64,000 nt of DNA from Bradyrhizobium sp. 1 (GCF_023073315.1 NZ_JADPJH010000039.1:1-64000), one strand, 5' to 3'; counted from the first letter of the stretch, positions 1 through 8,210 are shown. The notes: generated from the sequence alone by a model not told the origin. Made by a program: numbers and translations.

Positions 1-24
1 CCCGAAATCCAACATTCTTGCCCA

Positions 25-600
25 GCCTCGTCGGGCAAAACACCCATCCGGCGGGTCAATCCACGCCCTCTAAAATATTCTACTTTACCGAAATTCGACT
101 TTGGCCTATTCATCTCGCACCTCATCCCGGTCAGAGGGGCGTATCGCGATCGTCACGAAACGTGGGATGAGCTGCGGTGGACGCTAGTCACATCGGCGCG
201 AAGGGCTTCGCAGGGCGGGCAACCGTGAGTGAAAGGCCTCGCGCACACGACCGGTGTGATCTGCGTACGGCAAAACCGTGTCGTCCTGGCGCCCGGGGTC
301 TGTGCGCCAAGTCTTGCGGTGATGTGGCGGCCCGACCGGGTGCGCGCATCAGTCATCCGCAAGGCGACGGGGGCAATAGTGCATCGCTCCCCGGGGAGAG
401 CTCGGCATAAGCCGTCAAACCACTGCGCAGGGAAGGCCGGTTGTTTGGCTTCACCTGTATGCCGCTGTGCAAGCCTCTTGTAGCGCAAACTCCGCACAGT
501 GGACCGCGGGTGCCAGCCGGCACCCGGTCTTCCCTGCGCCCTCTGACAAAGGAGGGTGATGAGACAAAGCAAAGCTCGGGCGAGATAAGCCGCGAGGATG
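25..600 (+). repeat. Long dispersed repeat, copy A (non-coding)
   Basis: A stretch of about 575 bp that recurs, inverted, at 19722-20290. Shared landmarks include the TCGGGCAAAA start (31-40), CAGAGGGGCGTATCGCGATC (near 132-151), CTCCCCGGGGAGAGCTCGGC (near 386-405) and CTTCCCTGCGCCCTCTGACA (near 529-548). By eye the two copies agree at roughly nine positions in ten. The open frames inside it are arginine-rich, change frame between copies and lack ribosome-binding sites, so I treat it as a non-coding repeat. I believe similar elements are scattered through Bradyrhizobium genomes, but did not check. No transposase or terminal repeats are seen. Confidence 0.75.
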
Positions 601-661
601 CCAAGGTGTGTCTGCGTGTTGAGATGTGGACTGGTGGAGAGAGTGGCGCGTCAAATCCCGG

Positions 662-812
662 TCTCGTGCCCCGGACGCAGCGCAGCGTCACTTCGACGGT
701 GCGCTGCAGAGCCGGGGCCCATCTCTCTGAGCAATCGTTGCGGCATGGGTCCCGGCTCCGCGCAGCAACGTTTCACGTTGCAGCGCGTCCGGGACACGAG
801 AGCGGAGCGAAC
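662..812. repeat. Short palindromic intergenic repeat, copy 1
   Basis: About 150 bp running from TCTCGTGCCCCGGACGCAGC to GTCCGGGACACGAGA, so its outer ends are inverted repeats of each other and the whole can fold into a branched hairpin. A close copy lies at 34768-34905, and a short two-arm form at 14367-14401. It resembles REP-like elements. The rest of the gap, about 813-990, holds nothing I recognise. Confidence 0.7.
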
Positions 813-992
813 AGAAAGCGGTCTTGCCGAATGCTCCGTCCACTTCGTCTCAAATTACAACTCGCACGTGCAAGAAGTCTTGATCGGCGGTGATCTAGAG
901 GTGATCACTCGCCTTGAACGCCGGCCTGAGCCGCCGCGACCAATCCAGAGAGTGCACAAGGATCAGTGGAACGTGATCGTAGCTCCTCTTTC

Positions 993-1015
993 TAAAGCAC
1001 CAAAATGGTGCTTTA
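993..1015. promoter_or_regulatory. Perfect dyad immediately upstream of the TnpB-like/PspA gene
   Basis: A 9-bp perfect inverted repeat, TAAAGCACC and GGTGCTTTA, separated by five bases (AAAAT), ends nine bases before the ATG at 1025. Symmetry and position suit an operator bound by a dimeric regulator, or a hairpin in the 5' leader that would affect ribosome access. No T-run follows, so a terminator is unlikely. Function is inferred only. Confidence 0.5.
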
Positions 1016-1024
1016 GTGCTTTCC

Positions 1025-2179
1025 ATGAGCCAGTCGCCCCGAAACGCGCCGTCCGCGCTGCGTTACAGGCTTGCCCCTGACCCGGCCGCCAAGGCCGCCA
1101 TGGAGGCAACGTTCAGGGCTTATGACCGCATGATGGAGATCCTCGACGAAGTCGCGCGGAGCCACAATGTGGGCTCCAACGTCGTCCTGCTGCATGCCCA
1201 TGCTTATGAGCCGATCCGGAAAGAAACCGCACTGCCGTCGCGGCTGGTGACGCTGGGCCTGCGCGACCGTGCCGACTATCGCGCAGCCCAGGGGCGGCGC
1301 CTGCCGCTCGACGACAAGCTCGCCAAGATCAAGGGCCCCGCCACCATTTCGATTTCCACCGTGCAAGGGCGCTTCAGCGTGCCCTTCGACTACGCCGGCT
1401 ATGCCGAGGGCTGGGGGCAGAGCGTGCCCGCGCACCTCATCCGCACCGACGACGGTTTCGAAGTTCACTACGGCGTCACGCCGAATAGTCTGCCAGAGGA
1501 GGAGAACGCTATGGATACCATCGCTGCCGCTCCCGAGAACTTCCTGTCGCGGGTCGGGCGCCTGATCGCAGGGATCGCCTACGACGCGATCGAGCAGGCG
1601 GAAGGCAAGAACAAGCTCGGGGTGGTCGGACAGGCCATCCGCGAGATCGAGCGTGCCGAGGTCGAGGCGCGCGAGGCGCTCGCATTGGCGCGGGCCGAAG
1701 AATACCGCCTTAACGCGCGCCGCACCGAGATCGAACGCGAGATGACCGATCTCGCGCCCAAGATCGAGGGGGCGATCGCTGATAGCCGCGACGATCTCGC
1801 CCGCGCCGGCATCGCGCGGCAGATGGATCTCGAGGCGCAGTTCGAGGTGCTCTCCCGCGCCATCGACGAGAACAACGAGAAGATCGAGCAATGCGTCACT
1901 TCGCTGCGCGCGGTGCTGTCGGCGCTGCAGGATGCCGAGCAGCGCCGCACCGATCTCGCAAAGAGCGAGGCGGCCGCAAGCCACCAGGCCTCGACGTCAC
2001 CGCGGAAGCCCGGCGGCACCTCGGCAGCGGCGAAGGCGCTGCGTGCGGGCAGGGCGGTGGCGCGCGCCACCGGCGTGCCGCAGGGCATTTCGTATTCGAG
2101 CGACATCGACGAGCTCAGCACGTTGCATCGCGACAAGGAGATTGCAGCGAGGCTGGCGCGGTTGAAGTCGCGCCCCTGA
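1025..2179 (+). CDS. PspA/IM30 family protein with TnpB-like N-terminal extension
   Basis: A 384-residue reading frame in two parts. Residues 11-87 (motifs LRYRLAPDP, FRAYDRMMEIL, YEPIRKETALPSRLV) look like the helical N-terminal part of IS200/IS605 TnpB. Residues 107-152 (TISISTVQGRFSVPF, HLIRTDDGFEVHYGV) look like its beta-barrel segment. The similarity stops about where the RuvC-I motif would begin. From residue 163 the protein is a PspA: a long coiled coil with RLIAGIAYDAIEQAEG, EIERAEVEAREAL and EDLARAGIARQMDLEAQ. PspA proteins coat and stabilise stressed inner membrane. A strong ribosome-binding site sits inside the frame ahead of Met163 (base 1511), so a normal 222-residue PspA may be made alone or as well. 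First gene of an operon with the YqiJ- and YqiK-like genes. The PspA half is secure; the TnpB call rests on motif resemblance. Confidence 0.85.
   Translation: MSQSPRNAPSALRYRLAPDPAAKAAMEATFRAYDRMMEILDEVARSHNVGSNVVLLHAHAYEPIRKETALPSRLVTLGLRDRADYRAAQGRRLPLDDKLAKIKGPATISISTVQGRFSVPFDYAGYAEGWGQSVPAHLIRTDDGFEVHYGVTPNSLPEEENAMDTIAAAPENFLSRVGRLIAGIAYDAIEQAEGKNKLGVVGQAIREIERAEVEAREALALARAEEYRLNARRTEIEREMTDLAPKIEGAIADSRDDLARAGIARQMDLEAQFEVLSRAIDENNEKIEQCVTSLRAVLSALQDAEQRRTDLAKSEAAASHQASTSPRKPGGTSAAAKALRAGRAVARATGVPQGISYSSDIDELSTLHRDKEIAARLARLKSRP
1495..1513 (+). promoter_or_regulatory. Internal ribosome-binding site and alternative start of PspA
   Basis: AGAGGAGGAGAA (1495-1506) carries a full AGGAGG core, and the in-frame ATG at 1511 follows it by eight bases. 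This is far stronger than anything ahead of the outer ATG at 1025, and the ATG marks the exact start of the PspA-like sequence. It argues that free PspA is translated from here. In the long frame the same bases encode Glu-Glu-Glu-Asn. Confidence 0.65.
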
Positions 2180-2189
2180 GTCATGCATC

Positions 2190-2852
2190 ATGAGCGCTTT
2201 GCTCGAACACGTGATGTCGCCGGAGGTCAGGCCGTTCGCGATCGCGGCGGCCATGATCCTCATCGTCGGCTCGATCGAAGTGGTCTCGATGCTGATCGGG
2301 GCCTCGCTGAGCGAGATGCTCGGCACCAGCATCGATTTCAGTCACCCCAGCGACAATGGGGTGATCAACGCCATTTCCTGGATCAATGTCGGCGGCGTCC
2401 CGCTGCTGATCTTCCTGTTGCTGGTGCTCGGCGCGTTTTCGATCACCGGCTTCCTGATCCAGGACGTCGCGCGGATGGTCGCCGGCCCCTTGCCGGCAAG
2501 CATCGCCTCGATCGGGGCTGTCGCTGTGTCGGTCCCGCTCGTTCGCTCCGCCAGTGGCGCCATCGCGCGGATCATCCCCAAGGATGAAAGCTACGTCGTC
2601 GGCCTCGGCGATCTCGTCGGTCGCGTCGGCGAGGTCGTCATCGGTCCCCTCGACCAGGGGCCGCCCGGCCGCGTCAGCGTCGCTGACATCCATGGCAACC
2701 GCCACTTCGTCTGGGCGGTCGCCGCGCCGTCGTCATCGCCCCTGCCGCAGGGAACAATGGTGCTGCTGGTCGATCGCGCCGGCACCCGTTTCGTCGCGGT
2801 GAAGGCCGAGGATGAACTCAAACCGTCGAAACCACCTCTAAGCAGCAGTTAA
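2190..2852 (+). CDS. yqiJ: YqiJ-like OB-fold inner-membrane protein
   Basis: A 220-residue membrane protein. Hydrophobic spans lie near residues 16-38, 68-92 and 100-122, followed by a soluble C-terminal part (about 135-205) rich in short beta strands (VGRVGEVVIGPL, GRVSVADIHGNRHFVW, GTMVLLVDRAGTRFVAV), which fits the NfeD-like OB fold. E. coli YqiJ is about this size and is paired with the flotillin YqiK, the same order as here. It starts ten bases after the PspA stop and ends twenty bases before the flotillin. NfeD-like partners are thought to help flotillins assemble membrane microdomains; the function here is inferred from that pairing. Confidence 0.8.
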   Translation: MSALLEHVMSPEVRPFAIAAAMILIVGSIEVVSMLIGASLSEMLGTSIDFSHPSDNGVINAISWINVGGVPLLIFLLLVLGAFSITGFLIQDVARMVAGPLPASIASIGAVAVSVPLVRSASGAIARIIPKDESYVVGLGDLVGRVGEVVIGPLDQGPPGRVSVADIHGNRHFVWAVAAPSSSPLPQGTMVLLVDRAGTRFVAVKAEDELKPSKPPLSSS

Positions 2853-2872
2853 GTCATTTATCGGAGAAAGTC

Positions 2873-4567
2873 ATGTTCGACATCGCAGTCCCGGCCATGA
2901 TCGGCGTCGCGCTGATCGTCGTTTTGGGCATCGTCTTCACCATTCTCTACAAGCGCGCCACGCGCGACGAGGCCTTCGTGCGTACCGGCCTTGGCGGCAA
3001 GAAGGTCGTGCTCGACGGCGGCGCCATGATCCTGCCGATCTTCCACTCCTATGCCAGCGTCAATCTGAAGACGCTGCGGCTCACCGTCGAGCGCAAGGAG
3101 CGGGAATCCCTGATCACCAGGGATCGCCTGCGCGTCGACATCGTCGCGGAGTTCTACGTGCGCGTCCGCCCCGACGATGAGAGCATTGCGCTGGCAAGCC
3201 AGACGCTCGGCGCGCTGACCAACGATGCGGAAGCCCTGCGCAACCAGGTCGAGGCGAAATTCGTCGACGGCCTGCGCTCGGTGGCGGCGACCATGAGCAT
3301 CCTCGAGCTTCAGGAGAAACGCTCCGACTTCGTCAAGCACGTGCAGGCCACGGTCGAGTCCGATGTGAAATCGAACGGGCTCGAACTTGAATCGGTGTCG
3401 CTGACCAAACTCGATCAGACCGACGTCAAATTCTTCAACCCGGAGAACTTCTTCGACGCCGAGGGTCTCACTCAGCTCAAGACCGTCACCGAAACCCGCC
3501 GGCGCGACCGCAACGCCATCGTGCGCGACAACGAGGTGGCAATCGCGCAGAAGGATCTCGAGGCGCGGCAGCAGACCCTGACCATCGAGCGCACCAAGAA
3601 GGAGGCCGAGCTGTCGCAGGAGCGCGACATCGCCAACAAGACCGCGAGCACCCGCGCCGAGGTCGCAACCGCCACGCAAACCGCGCGCCTGACCGAGGAG
3701 AACGCCCGCATCGATACCGACCGCGCCGTTGCCGAGAAGGAGGCGGGCGCCAAGCAGGTCAAGGAGACCGCAGTGATCGAGTCGGATCTCGCCATCAACA
3801 AGCGCAAGACCGACGCCCAGCGCGAGATCCAGATCGCGACGCAGGAGAACGAGATCCAGATCGCAGCCAAGAGCAAGACGACATCCGAAGCCGTTGCCGA
3901 AGCCAAGACGGCGGAAGCCTTGGCCGTCTCCGCGGAGGAAAAGGTCGTGACCGCGCGCGCCGTCGAGGTCGCCGATCGTGCCCGTCTCACCCAGGTGCTC
4001 GCCGCGCGGACCGAGGCCGAGCGGAAGTCGACCGAACTGATCGTCGCGGCCGAAGCCGAGAAGAAGGCCTCGCTCGATCGTGCCGAGGCCGTCAAGACGC
4101 TGGCAACAGCCGAAGCCGAATCGAACAAGATCAAGGCGGTCGGTGTCAGGAACATCGGCGAGGCCGAAGCCGCAATCATCACGCTCAAGAACGAGGCGCA
4201 GAACAAGCTCGGCGCCAACGTCATCGATTTCGAGATCGCCAAGAAGCGGATCGAGATCATGCCCTCGGCGCTGGCCGAGATGGTCAGACCGATCGCCAAC
4301 CTCAAGGACGTCCGCATCCTCCACACGGGCGGCGCGTTCGGCGGCAATGGCGCAGGCGGTGGCAATGTCGGCTTCGGCGAAGGCCTGGCCGGCGAGCTCC
4401 TCAAGGTGCACGCGCTGCGTCCGATGATCGACGAGATCCTGCGCCAGAGCGGTTTTGCGCCCGGCGACGATCCCGTGAAGACGTTGGTCAATGCCGCGAC
4501 GGGGAAGAGCAATGGTGCCGCGGTGCCCGCGCCCGCGCCGGAGAAACCAAACACCGCCGATCTATGA
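2873..4567 (+). CDS. yqiK: Flotillin family protein (YqiK type)
   Basis: A 564-residue SPFH-family scaffold. One membrane segment lies near residues 6-25 (MIGVALIVVLGIVFTI), then an SPFH/band-7 domain at about 30-200 (AFVRTGLGGKKVVLDGG, VDIVAEFYVRVRP, LELESVSLTKLDQTD). A long Ala/Glu/Lys-rich coiled coil fills about 205-440, and a Gly-rich stretch (GGAFGGNGAGGGN) sits near 485. Length and layout match E. coli YqiK (553 residues). Flotillins oligomerise on the inner membrane and organise microdomains. Start ATG at 2873 has GGAGAAAG upstream. With PspA and the YqiJ-like protein it forms a membrane-integrity module. A strong hairpin follows the gene. Confidence 0.93.
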   Translation: MFDIAVPAMIGVALIVVLGIVFTILYKRATRDEAFVRTGLGGKKVVLDGGAMILPIFHSYASVNLKTLRLTVERKERESLITRDRLRVDIVAEFYVRVRPDDESIALASQTLGALTNDAEALRNQVEAKFVDGLRSVAATMSILELQEKRSDFVKHVQATVESDVKSNGLELESVSLTKLDQTDVKFFNPENFFDAEGLTQLKTVTETRRRDRNAIVRDNEVAIAQKDLEARQQTLTIERTKKEAELSQERDIANKTASTRAEVATATQTARLTEENARIDTDRAVAEKEAGAKQVKETAVIESDLAINKRKTDAQREIQIATQENEIQIAAKSKTTSEAVAEAKTAEALAVSAEEKVVTARAVEVADRARLTQVLAARTEAERKSTELIVAAEAEKKASLDRAEAVKTLATAEAESNKIKAVGVRNIGEAEAAIITLKNEAQNKLGANVIDFEIAKKRIEIMPSALAEMVRPIANLKDVRILHTGGAFGGNGAGGGNVGFGEGLAGELLKVHALRPMIDEILRQSGFAPGDDPVKTLVNAATGKSNGAAVPAPAPEKPNTADL

Positions 4568-4609
4568 ATGCCGGTTCATTGCTGCGGAGAATTCGGATCG
4601 ATATGAACT

Positions 4610-4643
4610 GGCTTGTTGCGCGTCTCGCGTCGCGCAACAAGCC
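4610..4643 (+). terminator. Hairpin terminator after the flotillin operon
   Basis: A 13-bp perfect stem (GGCTTGTTGCGCG against CGCGCAACAAGCC) with an eight-base loop, 43 bases after the flotillin stop. No T-run follows, so it may be an intrinsic terminator without one or an mRNA 3'-end stabiliser. Confidence 0.6.
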
Positions 4644-4780
4644 GGCGTGCGGATCGATGGCGTGTTGAACCTCTCGATCCGGCGCCGGACGAATTCTTCA
4701 AGGCAGCGCCATTTGTTGCCGCGGCGCCTGCGCCGATCGACGTCAGGCGCCGGAGCCTGTTTCGATCGGGAGATTTTCAA

Positions 4781-5149
4781 ATGAAGTATTTTCTGTCTGG
4801 ACTGCTCGCGATTGGACTTGCGATTGCCGCCACGCCGTCATTCGCGGCTGACGCCCGCAACGTCACCGTCGTCAACGAGACCGGCTATGCCATCAAATTC
4901 CTGGGCTTCAACGCGCCCAACGACGGCATGGACGAATGGGACAACGAGCTCGACAAGGTTTTGCAGAATCAGGCCAGCACCTATGTCGAGTTCGACGAGG
5001 ACGATGAGGGCTGCGTCTGGAACATCCGCGTCGATTGGCAGAACTATGACGAGACCGTGCTCTGGAAGAACGTCAACCTCTGCAAGATGACCGCGCTTCG
5101 GTTGCGCTACGACCCCGGCACCAAGACCACGTCTTTCACCGCCGAATAG
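4781..5149 (+). CDS. Small secreted protein of unknown function
   Basis: A 122-residue protein with a clear Sec signal peptide (MKYFLSGLLAIGLAIAATPS, cleavage after AFA near residue 22), so it is probably periplasmic. The mature part is acidic and beta-rich (NVTVVNETGYAIKFLGF, ASTYVEFDEDDEG) and has two cysteines, in GCVWNIRVDW and VNLCKMTALRL, that could form a disulfide. GGGAG lies about eight bases before the ATG. The frame is open further upstream, but that part lacks a signal sequence and overlaps the hairpin region. I do not recognise the family. It stands alone between the flotillin operon and the tRNA gene. Confidence 0.75.
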   Translation: MKYFLSGLLAIGLAIAATPSFAADARNVTVVNETGYAIKFLGFNAPNDGMDEWDNELDKVLQNQASTYVEFDEDDEGCVWNIRVDWQNYDETVLWKNVNLCKMTALRLRYDPGTKTTSFTAE

Positions 5150-5295
5150 TTGCGACGCTCATGACCGGAGGAGGGGCCGCCAAGACCTTCAGGAAGGCCC
5201 TTCCTCGATGCGTTGCGGACGATGGCGAATTCGTCCTTTGCAAGCGCAACCGGCTTTGTTATACGCAGCCGCGCGCGAACGATCGGTTCGCCTTT

Positions 5296-5370
5296 TCCTC
5301 GGTAGCTCAGCGGTAGAGCATCCGACTGTTAATCGGATGGTCGCAGGTTCGAATCCTGCCCGGGGAGCCA
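5296..5370 (+). tRNA. tRNA-Asn (anticodon GTT)
   Basis: A 75-base gene including an encoded CCA end. The acceptor arms TCCTCGG and CCGGGGA pair with one G-T wobble. The D-loop reads AGCTCAGCGGTAGAGC, the anticodon loop CTGTTAA sits on a CCGA/TCGG stem, and the T-arm reads CAGGTTCGAATCCTG. The GTT anticodon reads Asn codons. Bases 5371-5584 downstream show no integrase and no copy of the tRNA 3' end, so there is no sign of an integration site. Confidence 0.97.
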
Positions 5371-5584
5371 AATTCCGCTTATAATTCAATAGTTTGAGAT
5401 CGCGTCCTGATGTGGCGCGCGATGCCGTTCGAGCAGGCTCTTAACGGTTGCCCACGCAATCTACCGCAGAATCGCGTTCAAGCAGATGTGTACGCCGGCG
5501 GCTTCGCCACCGCGCGGACGGCACCAAATCGACTCAATTCAAATCGAGCTTCACCAACGCCGGATCATTACGGAGCTGATTCCC

Positions 5585-5764
5585 ATGCCCGACACCCAGA
5601 TCGACCGTGTCCAACTGGCTCCCTCGATTCTGCCGGCCGACATTCCCGAGCTCAGCGACGATCAATGCCTCGCCTGCCTCAAGCGTGCGGTCGAGACACC
5701 CGATTCGGCGAGGCTGGATGAGGTCGCCGCCCTGATCGGCCGCCTTGCGGTGACGATCGAATAA
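5585..5764 (+). CDS. Small hypothetical protein, 59 residues
   Basis: Begins MPDTQIDRVQLAPSILPADI and ends RLAVTIE. It is acidic and mostly helical by composition, without signal peptide or membrane segment. One CxxC (CLAC) lies near residue 29 but nothing else suggests a metal site. GGAG occurs ten bases or so before the ATG. Codon use is that of the surrounding genes (GC-rich third positions), which supports coding. It lies 140 bases before the Pcm-like gene. Family not recognised. Confidence 0.5.
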   Translation: MPDTQIDRVQLAPSILPADIPELSDDQCLACLKRAVETPDSARLDEVAALIGRLAVTIE

Positions 5765-5905
5765 TCCATCCCGCTCCCTGATGCGGCGAGTTGCGGATTC
5801 GCTGGCCGGCAAAGGCCAACGGCCATGTTGCGTTTTCGCCGGGCATGTTCCAAAGATGCCGCCAACTCAATCTCAGCGGCATCGTCCGCGTTTCAGGGTC
5901 CGCAA

Positions 5906-6568
5906 ATGTCCGGTTTCTCGACCGCGCGCCTCAAAATGGTCGATGGCCAGGTGCGCACCAGTGACGTCACCGATCGCAATGTTCTCGACGCCATGCTCGC
6001 GGTTCCGCGCGAGGCCTTCGTGCCCGCGAGCCGACAGGCCCTGGCCTATCTCGACCTCGATCTCGATGTGAGCGAGAGCGGCGCCAAGCGCTTCCTGATC
6101 AAACCGCAGCTGACCGGCAAGCTGCTCCAGGCCGCCGAGATCGGCGAGGGCGACAACGTGCTGGTGGTCGGCTGCGCCACGGGCTATCTCGCCGCGCTGG
6201 CGGCAAAGCTTGCGCGCCAGGTCACCGCGACGGAGTGCGATTCGGTGCTGGCCGCAAAGGCCAAGGACGCTTGTGCGAGCCTTGGGCTCACCAACGTCAC
6301 TTGCAAGGCCGCAGCCTGCGCCGAGGGTGATTTGTCTGCCGCTCCCTATGACGTGATCATCCTCAATGGCGCCGCCGAGGTGACGCCGGAGGGGCTGCTC
6401 GGGCAGCTCAAAGAGGGCGGGCGTCTGGTCGGGGTGTCTGCCGAATCCAAGCCACCGCGGGCCATGATCGTGACCCATACCCACGGCGAATTCGGCCATC
6501 GGGCGCTGTTCGATGCCGCAGCCCCGGTCCTTCCCGGGCTGGAACGGGCCGCCGCCTTCGTCTTCTGA
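5906..6568 (+). CDS. pcm: Protein-L-isoaspartate O-methyltransferase family protein
   Basis: A 220-residue class I SAM-dependent methyltransferase of the Pcm type: N-terminal MVDGQVRTSDVTDRNVLDAM, AFVP at about 36, a catalytic-region loop with FLIKPQLTGKLLQ, then the SAM-binding strand VLVVGCATGYLAALAAKLA near residue 87. The true enzyme methylates isoaspartyl residues for protein repair. These shorter alphaproteobacterial paralogues, often found before tolC, lack part of the canonical C-terminus, so the substrate is uncertain. AGGG lies about seven bases before ATG 5906. An earlier in-frame start at 5825 would add 27 residues unlike the family. Confidence 0.8.
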   Translation: MSGFSTARLKMVDGQVRTSDVTDRNVLDAMLAVPREAFVPASRQALAYLDLDLDVSESGAKRFLIKPQLTGKLLQAAEIGEGDNVLVVGCATGYLAALAAKLARQVTATECDSVLAAKAKDACASLGLTNVTCKAAACAEGDLSAAPYDVIILNGAAEVTPEGLLGQLKEGGRLVGVSAESKPPRAMIVTHTHGEFGHRALFDAAAPVLPGLERAAAFVF

Positions 6569-6654
6569 CGGCCCGATTGGCGACTTTGGCCTGTTAAAAT
6601 CCCGTTCTGAATCAGAAGTGTGGCCGGGATGCTGCACGTGAAGAGTTTCCACTG

Positions 6655-6676
6655 GGAACTACCTTGAGGTAGTTCC
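6655..6676. promoter_or_regulatory. Perfect 10-bp dyad upstream of tolC
   Basis: GGAACTACCT and AGGTAGTTCC flank a two-base centre, 90 bases before the tolC ATG and 86 bases after the preceding stop. The very short centre suits a dimeric repressor operator better than an RNA hairpin loop, and there is no T-run. tolC genes are often under repressor control, so an operator is plausible. No regulator gene lies beside it. Confidence 0.5.
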
Positions 6677-6766
6677 GTCGCGCTCGTCCGCGTCCTATGT
6701 TGCGGCGGGGCAACGACTCCACTGGTCGACGGTAACCCAGCTCGCGGGCACGAGCCGGGCGTTAGA

Positions 6767-8194
6767 ATGAACGGAATTTCAGGGATGCATGGGGTGAAGC
6801 TCTTCACCGGAGCTGCTGTTTCGGTCCTGTTGCTGGCGCTTGCAGGGCCGACGCCTGCCTTGGCGGATACGATCGAGGCGGCGCTGGTGCGCGCCTATCA
6901 GAACAATCCGCAGCTCAACGCGCAGCGCGCCCAGGTGCGCTCGACCGACGAGAACGTGCCGCAGGCGCTGTCGGGCTACCGGCCCAAGGTCGGGCTCAGC
7001 CTCAGCTCCGGGTCTCAATATCAGGATATCCAACAGCAGCAGAAGGGCACGACGATCCACAGCAACGGCGGTCCGGGTTCACCCGAGCCCCTTCAGCCCA
7101 ACAGCGCCAGCCTGACCATCAACCAGACGCTCTACAACGGCAATCAGACCGCCAACAGGACGCGCGTGGCGGAGAGCCAGGTCTCGGGATCCCGCGAGGC
7201 GTTGCGCGTGCTTGAGCAGACGGTCTTGCTGCAGGCTGCCACGAGCTACATGGACTATTTGCGTGACGCGGCAACGCTCGAAGTTCAGCGCAGTAACGTG
7301 CGCGTGCTCGAACAGACGCTCAAGCAAACGCGCGATCGCTTCAATGTCGGCGAAGTCACGCGCACCGACGTGGCGCAATCCGAAGCGCAGCTGGCTGCCG
7401 GCAGGACCCAGGCCCTGACCGCCGAATCGAATCTCACGACGACGCGCGCGAACTTCCGCCGGATCATCGGCAACGAGCCGTCGAACCTCGCTCCAGGCTC
7501 GCCGGTCGATCGCTTCCTGCCCGGGACGATCGCCTCCGCGGTCAATCTGAGCCTGGTGGAGAACCCCAACGTCACGGCTTCGATGTTCGGCATCGACGTC
7601 AACTATCTCCAGGTCAAGATCAACGAGGGCGCACTGCTGCCGACGGTTACGCTCCAGGCCGGCATCACCCAGTCGTACCAGCAGACCCTGACGGTCTTCC
7701 GTACGACGACTGCGTCCGCCATCGCGACAGCCTCCGTGCCGATCTATCAGGGCGGTGCGGAATATGCGCTGATCCGTCAATCGAAAGAGAATCTGGCGCA
7801 GCAGCGCCTGAATCTCGAAACCACCCGCGATCAGACCCGCGCCAATGTCGTGCAGGCCTGGGGGCAGCTGGAAGCCGGCAAGGCGCAGGTGAAGTCCGCG
7901 CAGGCGCAGGTCACGGCCTCCGAAATCGCGCTGAACGGCGTGCGCGAAGAAGCCAAGGCCGGCCAGCGCACCACGCTCGACGTGCTCAATGCGCAGCAGG
8001 CGCTGGTGAACGCGCGCGTTGCGCTCGTCACGGCCCAGCATGATCGCGTGGTGGCGTCCTATTCGGTGCTCAACGCCGTTGGCCGTCTCGCACCGACGGT
8101 GCTTGGCCTTAACACTACGGTCTACGATCCCAGCGTGCACTACCAGCAGGTCCGCGACAGCTGGGCCGGCGTGCGGATACCTGACGGACGCTAA
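6767..8194 (+). CDS. tolC: TolC family outer-membrane channel protein
   Basis: A 475-residue outer-membrane factor with a Sec signal peptide (cleavage after ALA near residue 33), then the typical repeated OEP architecture: IEAALVRAYQNNPQLNAQRA at the first repeat, TLYNGNQTANRTR in the first beta strand, VGEVTRTDVAQSEAQLAAGR, and the second-half counterparts PIYQGGAEYALIRQSKENLA and EAKAGQRTTLDVLNAQQALV. It forms the periplasm-spanning trimeric exit duct for type I secretion and RND/MFP efflux systems; none of those partners is encoded here. Expressed alone, with a dyad upstream and a hairpin downstream. Confidence 0.95.
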   Translation: MNGISGMHGVKLFTGAAVSVLLLALAGPTPALADTIEAALVRAYQNNPQLNAQRAQVRSTDENVPQALSGYRPKVGLSLSSGSQYQDIQQQQKGTTIHSNGGPGSPEPLQPNSASLTINQTLYNGNQTANRTRVAESQVSGSREALRVLEQTVLLQAATSYMDYLRDAATLEVQRSNVRVLEQTLKQTRDRFNVGEVTRTDVAQSEAQLAAGRTQALTAESNLTTTRANFRRIIGNEPSNLAPGSPVDRFLPGTIASAVNLSLVENPNVTASMFGIDVNYLQVKINEGALLPTVTLQAGITQSYQQTLTVFRTTTASAIATASVPIYQGGAEYALIRQSKENLAQQRLNLETTRDQTRANVVQAWGQLEAGKAQVKSAQAQVTASEIALNGVREEAKAGQRTTLDVLNAQQALVNARVALVTAQHDRVVASYSVLNAVGRLAPTVLGLNTTVYDPSVHYQQVRDSWAGVRIPDGR

Positions 8195-8210
8195 AGTCCC
8201 GTAGTGATCC

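Noticed and set aside
153..893. Several overlapping 70-150 codon frames in the first kilobase
   Set aside because: They lie in repeat sequence, are Arg/Ser/Pro-rich, have no ribosome sites, and their frames are broken in copy B.
2858..4411. A 517-codon minus-strand frame
   Set aside because: It is the antisense shadow of the flotillin coiled coil; its Leu/Gly/Asp-rich content mirrors the Ala/Glu/Lys repeats of the real gene.
5296..5584. tRNA-Asn as an integration site for a mobile element
   Set aside because: No integrase, no second copy of the tRNA 3' end and no change of base composition follow the gene within the window.
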